In this document: positions 6,305 to 7,670 of the stretch, one piece after another
Layout: every line of letters begins with the position of its first letter
Numbering within the stretch: position 1 is the stretch's first letter
Assembly: GCA_003141795.1 (NCBI GenBank)
Contig: PLNO01000039.1
Coordinates: 16,827-24,496, forward strand
Source of the DNA: Spirochaetaceae bacterium
GTDB lineage: Bacteria; Spirochaetota; Spirochaetia; SZUA-6; Fen-1364
Length of the DNA stretch: 7,670 nucleotides
Reading direction: 5' to 3'
The notes under the pieces: model-generated
What the model saw: the letters and a program-made list of their open reading frames with translations, nothing else
Told to the model about the DNA's origin: nothing
Databases searched by the model: none
Made by a program: the position numbers and the translations under genes

Positions 6305-7603
6305 ATGAAAATACTCGTTGTTTCCTCGCATGAGCAGCATTTTGGCGGGGGAGAGGGGCGCCTTTCCTACGAGTTTGCCGTTGAAATGTCCAAACGCCAC
6401 CAGGTTGTTCTCATCTGCCCGAGCACGAACCCCGATCCGCTCCCCGAGGGCGCGGGCCTCCATATCTATCCGCTGCGGAGTATCGATTTCACTTTGGCCG
6501 CCCTGGGCAGCGGGGAAATACGGGCAATCCTGCGTTTCCTGGATTCCTTCGACCCGGACATCATCCATTCCCACACCCCATGGTTCATGGGAGCGATCAT
6601 CCAGGCGTGGGCGCATATCCGGGGCGTGCCTTTCTACTTTACGGCGCACGAGCTGCCCTCGAAGATGCTGGAATGGGGCCTGGTGCGCTACTTGAGCGCC
6701 GTGTCCCGGACCAGCCTCCTCCACGTGCTCACCAGCACCTACCTGGTGAGCTTCTGCCGGCACTGTACGGCGGTCGTGGCGCTCAACAAGGCAGCCATGG
6801 ACGACATCCGCGGAATCGGCTATCGCGGGCGGATGTTCGTCATACCCAATGGCCGCACCCTGTCGCTGTACGACGGAAAAGCGCCCATGGACCCGCGGGC
6901 GCCGGAGAAAATCCTGACCTTCGTCGGCGATTTCACCCCCCGCAAGAACCAGAAGTACCTCGTGACGGTGCTCAATTACCTACCGGCGGAGTACCGCCTG
7001 CTCCTCATCGGCCATTACGTGGATCACCAGTACATGCGCGACATCGACTCGGCGATCGGTCCCAAGCTCCGTGATCGGGTGATCTTCACGGGGAGGCTCG
7101 AGCACGCGCTCGTACCCGAGCAGCTCGCGCGGACGCACGTCTGGGTTTCCGCATCGCTCATGGAGGTGCAGAGCCTCGCCGTCATGGAGGCACTCGCCTC
7201 CGGCACTCCCGTCGTCGGGCTCTCCAATGAGACGATCGACGAGCTGATCGACTCCGATGTGGGGGCCCGGCTTCCGAAGGATGCGACCCCCGAGCAGTTC
7301 GCCAACGCCGTTCGGGCCCTCTGCGAAACCGGCAGCGAAAGCTACGAGGCGCTGTGCCGCAACGCCCGCAGCAAGGCGAAGCCTTACGACTGGGACAACA
7401 ATATGAACCTTACGGAGAGGATGTACGTGAAAACATCCCGGGGCAAGGGAATGACGCGCAGAGGGACACTTGCGCTGCCCCTGCTCTTCTCTACGGGACA
7501 GATGCTTCTGTCCATGATCATGTTCCTTATCGTGCAATTCATGGCGTTCGTGGAGCGTCTGCAGGGTATCCGGCGGACGCGCGCCGCCGCTTCAAGGGCG
7601 TAA
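6305..7603 (+). CDS. GT-B glycosyltransferase, family 4-like, with C-terminal membrane helix
   Basis: A 432-residue retaining-type glycosyltransferase with two Rossmann-like halves. The N-terminus is canonical (MKILVVSSHEQHFGGGEGRL, with the Gly-rich loop at 14-18), followed by DIIHSHTPWFMGA (85-97), FTAHE (112-116) and VIPNGR (179-184). The C-terminal half starts at about 203 with ILTFVGDFTPRKN, and has FTGRLEH (261-267) and the EX7E motif (E287 and E295) in SLMEVQSLAVMEALASGTPV. These features match CAZy family GT4, which uses nucleotide-activated sugars. HTPWFMG resembles the HTPFS-type motif of diacylglycerol glucosyltransferases, so a lipid acceptor is possible but unproven. A hydrophobic stretch at about 388-416, flanked by basic residues, should tether the C-terminus to the membrane, which is unusual for soluble GT4 enzymes. 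The start agrees with the family N-terminus although no Shine-Dalgarno site exists. The gene diverges from the importer operon. The 67 bases after its stop show no terminator. Confidence 0.88.
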   Translation: MKILVVSSHEQHFGGGEGRLSYEFAVEMSKRHQVVLICPSTNPDPLPEGAGLHIYPLRSIDFTLAALGSGEIRAILRFLDSFDPDIIHSHTPWFMGAIIQAWAHIRGVPFYFTAHELPSKMLEWGLVRYLSAVSRTSLLHVLTSTYLVSFCRHCTAVVALNKAAMDDIRGIGYRGRMFVIPNGRTLSLYDGKAPMDPRAPEKILTFVGDFTPRKNQKYLVTVLNYLPAEYRLLLIGHYVDHQYMRDIDSAIGPKLRDRVIFTGRLEHALVPEQLARTHVWVSASLMEVQSLAVMEALASGTPVVGLSNETIDELIDSDVGARLPKDATPEQFANAVRALCETGSESYEALCRNARSKAKPYDWDNNMNLTERMYVKTSRGKGMTRRGTLALPLLFSTGQMLLSMIMFLIVQFMAFVERLQGIRRTRAAASRA

Positions 7604-7670
7604 TCGTCCAGCACTTCTCATTTTGCGCCTTTTGAGCTCACGAGGTGACGGCCGCACTGCCAAATGGAGC

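Noticed and set aside
7645..7670. GTG at 7645 starting a new plus-strand gene
   Set aside because: The frame stays open to the window edge, but only eight codons are visible and the ribosome site is weak.

Overview
The window looks like chromosomal DNA from a GC-rich bacterium. The genes are densely packed, the promoters resemble the sigma-70 consensus, and there is one textbook intrinsic terminator. Shine-Dalgarno sites are strong in front of some genes and absent in front of others. The lineage cannot be fixed from this sequence. No RNA genes, mobile elements, CRISPR arrays or phage genes were seen, and no gene-free stretch exceeds about 160 bases.

From left to right, bases 1-6191 carry six minus-strand genes. 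At the left edge is the 5' part of a sensor protein (seven membrane helices, then PAS) that continues outside the window. Before it in transcription order comes a 56-residue zinc-ribbon-like protein ending in the SHGICPEC motif, with its own consensus promoter. Next is a PlsC-type acyltransferase of about 471 aa with a large uncharacterised C-terminal region. An intrinsic terminator then closes a three-gene CUT1-type ABC importer operon. Transcription of that operon starts at 6191 and runs through a MalF/UgpA-like permease, a MalG/UgpE-like permease and a secreted UgpB/MalE-like solute-binding protein. No ATPase gene is present, so the importer must borrow one from elsewhere.

On the plus strand, 6305-7603 encodes a family-4-type glycosyltransferase with a C-terminal membrane helix. 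It diverges from the importer across a 113-base spacer that carries two back-to-back promoters with ideal 17-base spacing.

The most unusual shared feature is transcript architecture. Three of the four promoters found place the predicted transcription start at, or only a few bases before, the start codon, with no Shine-Dalgarno site. This points to leaderless or near-leaderless mRNAs alongside conventional ones. The genes suggest uptake of a sugar, polyol or glycerophosphodiester-like compound next to envelope lipid or glycolipid synthesis, but that link is inferred from proximity only. I see no clear evidence for a wholly new multi-gene system.
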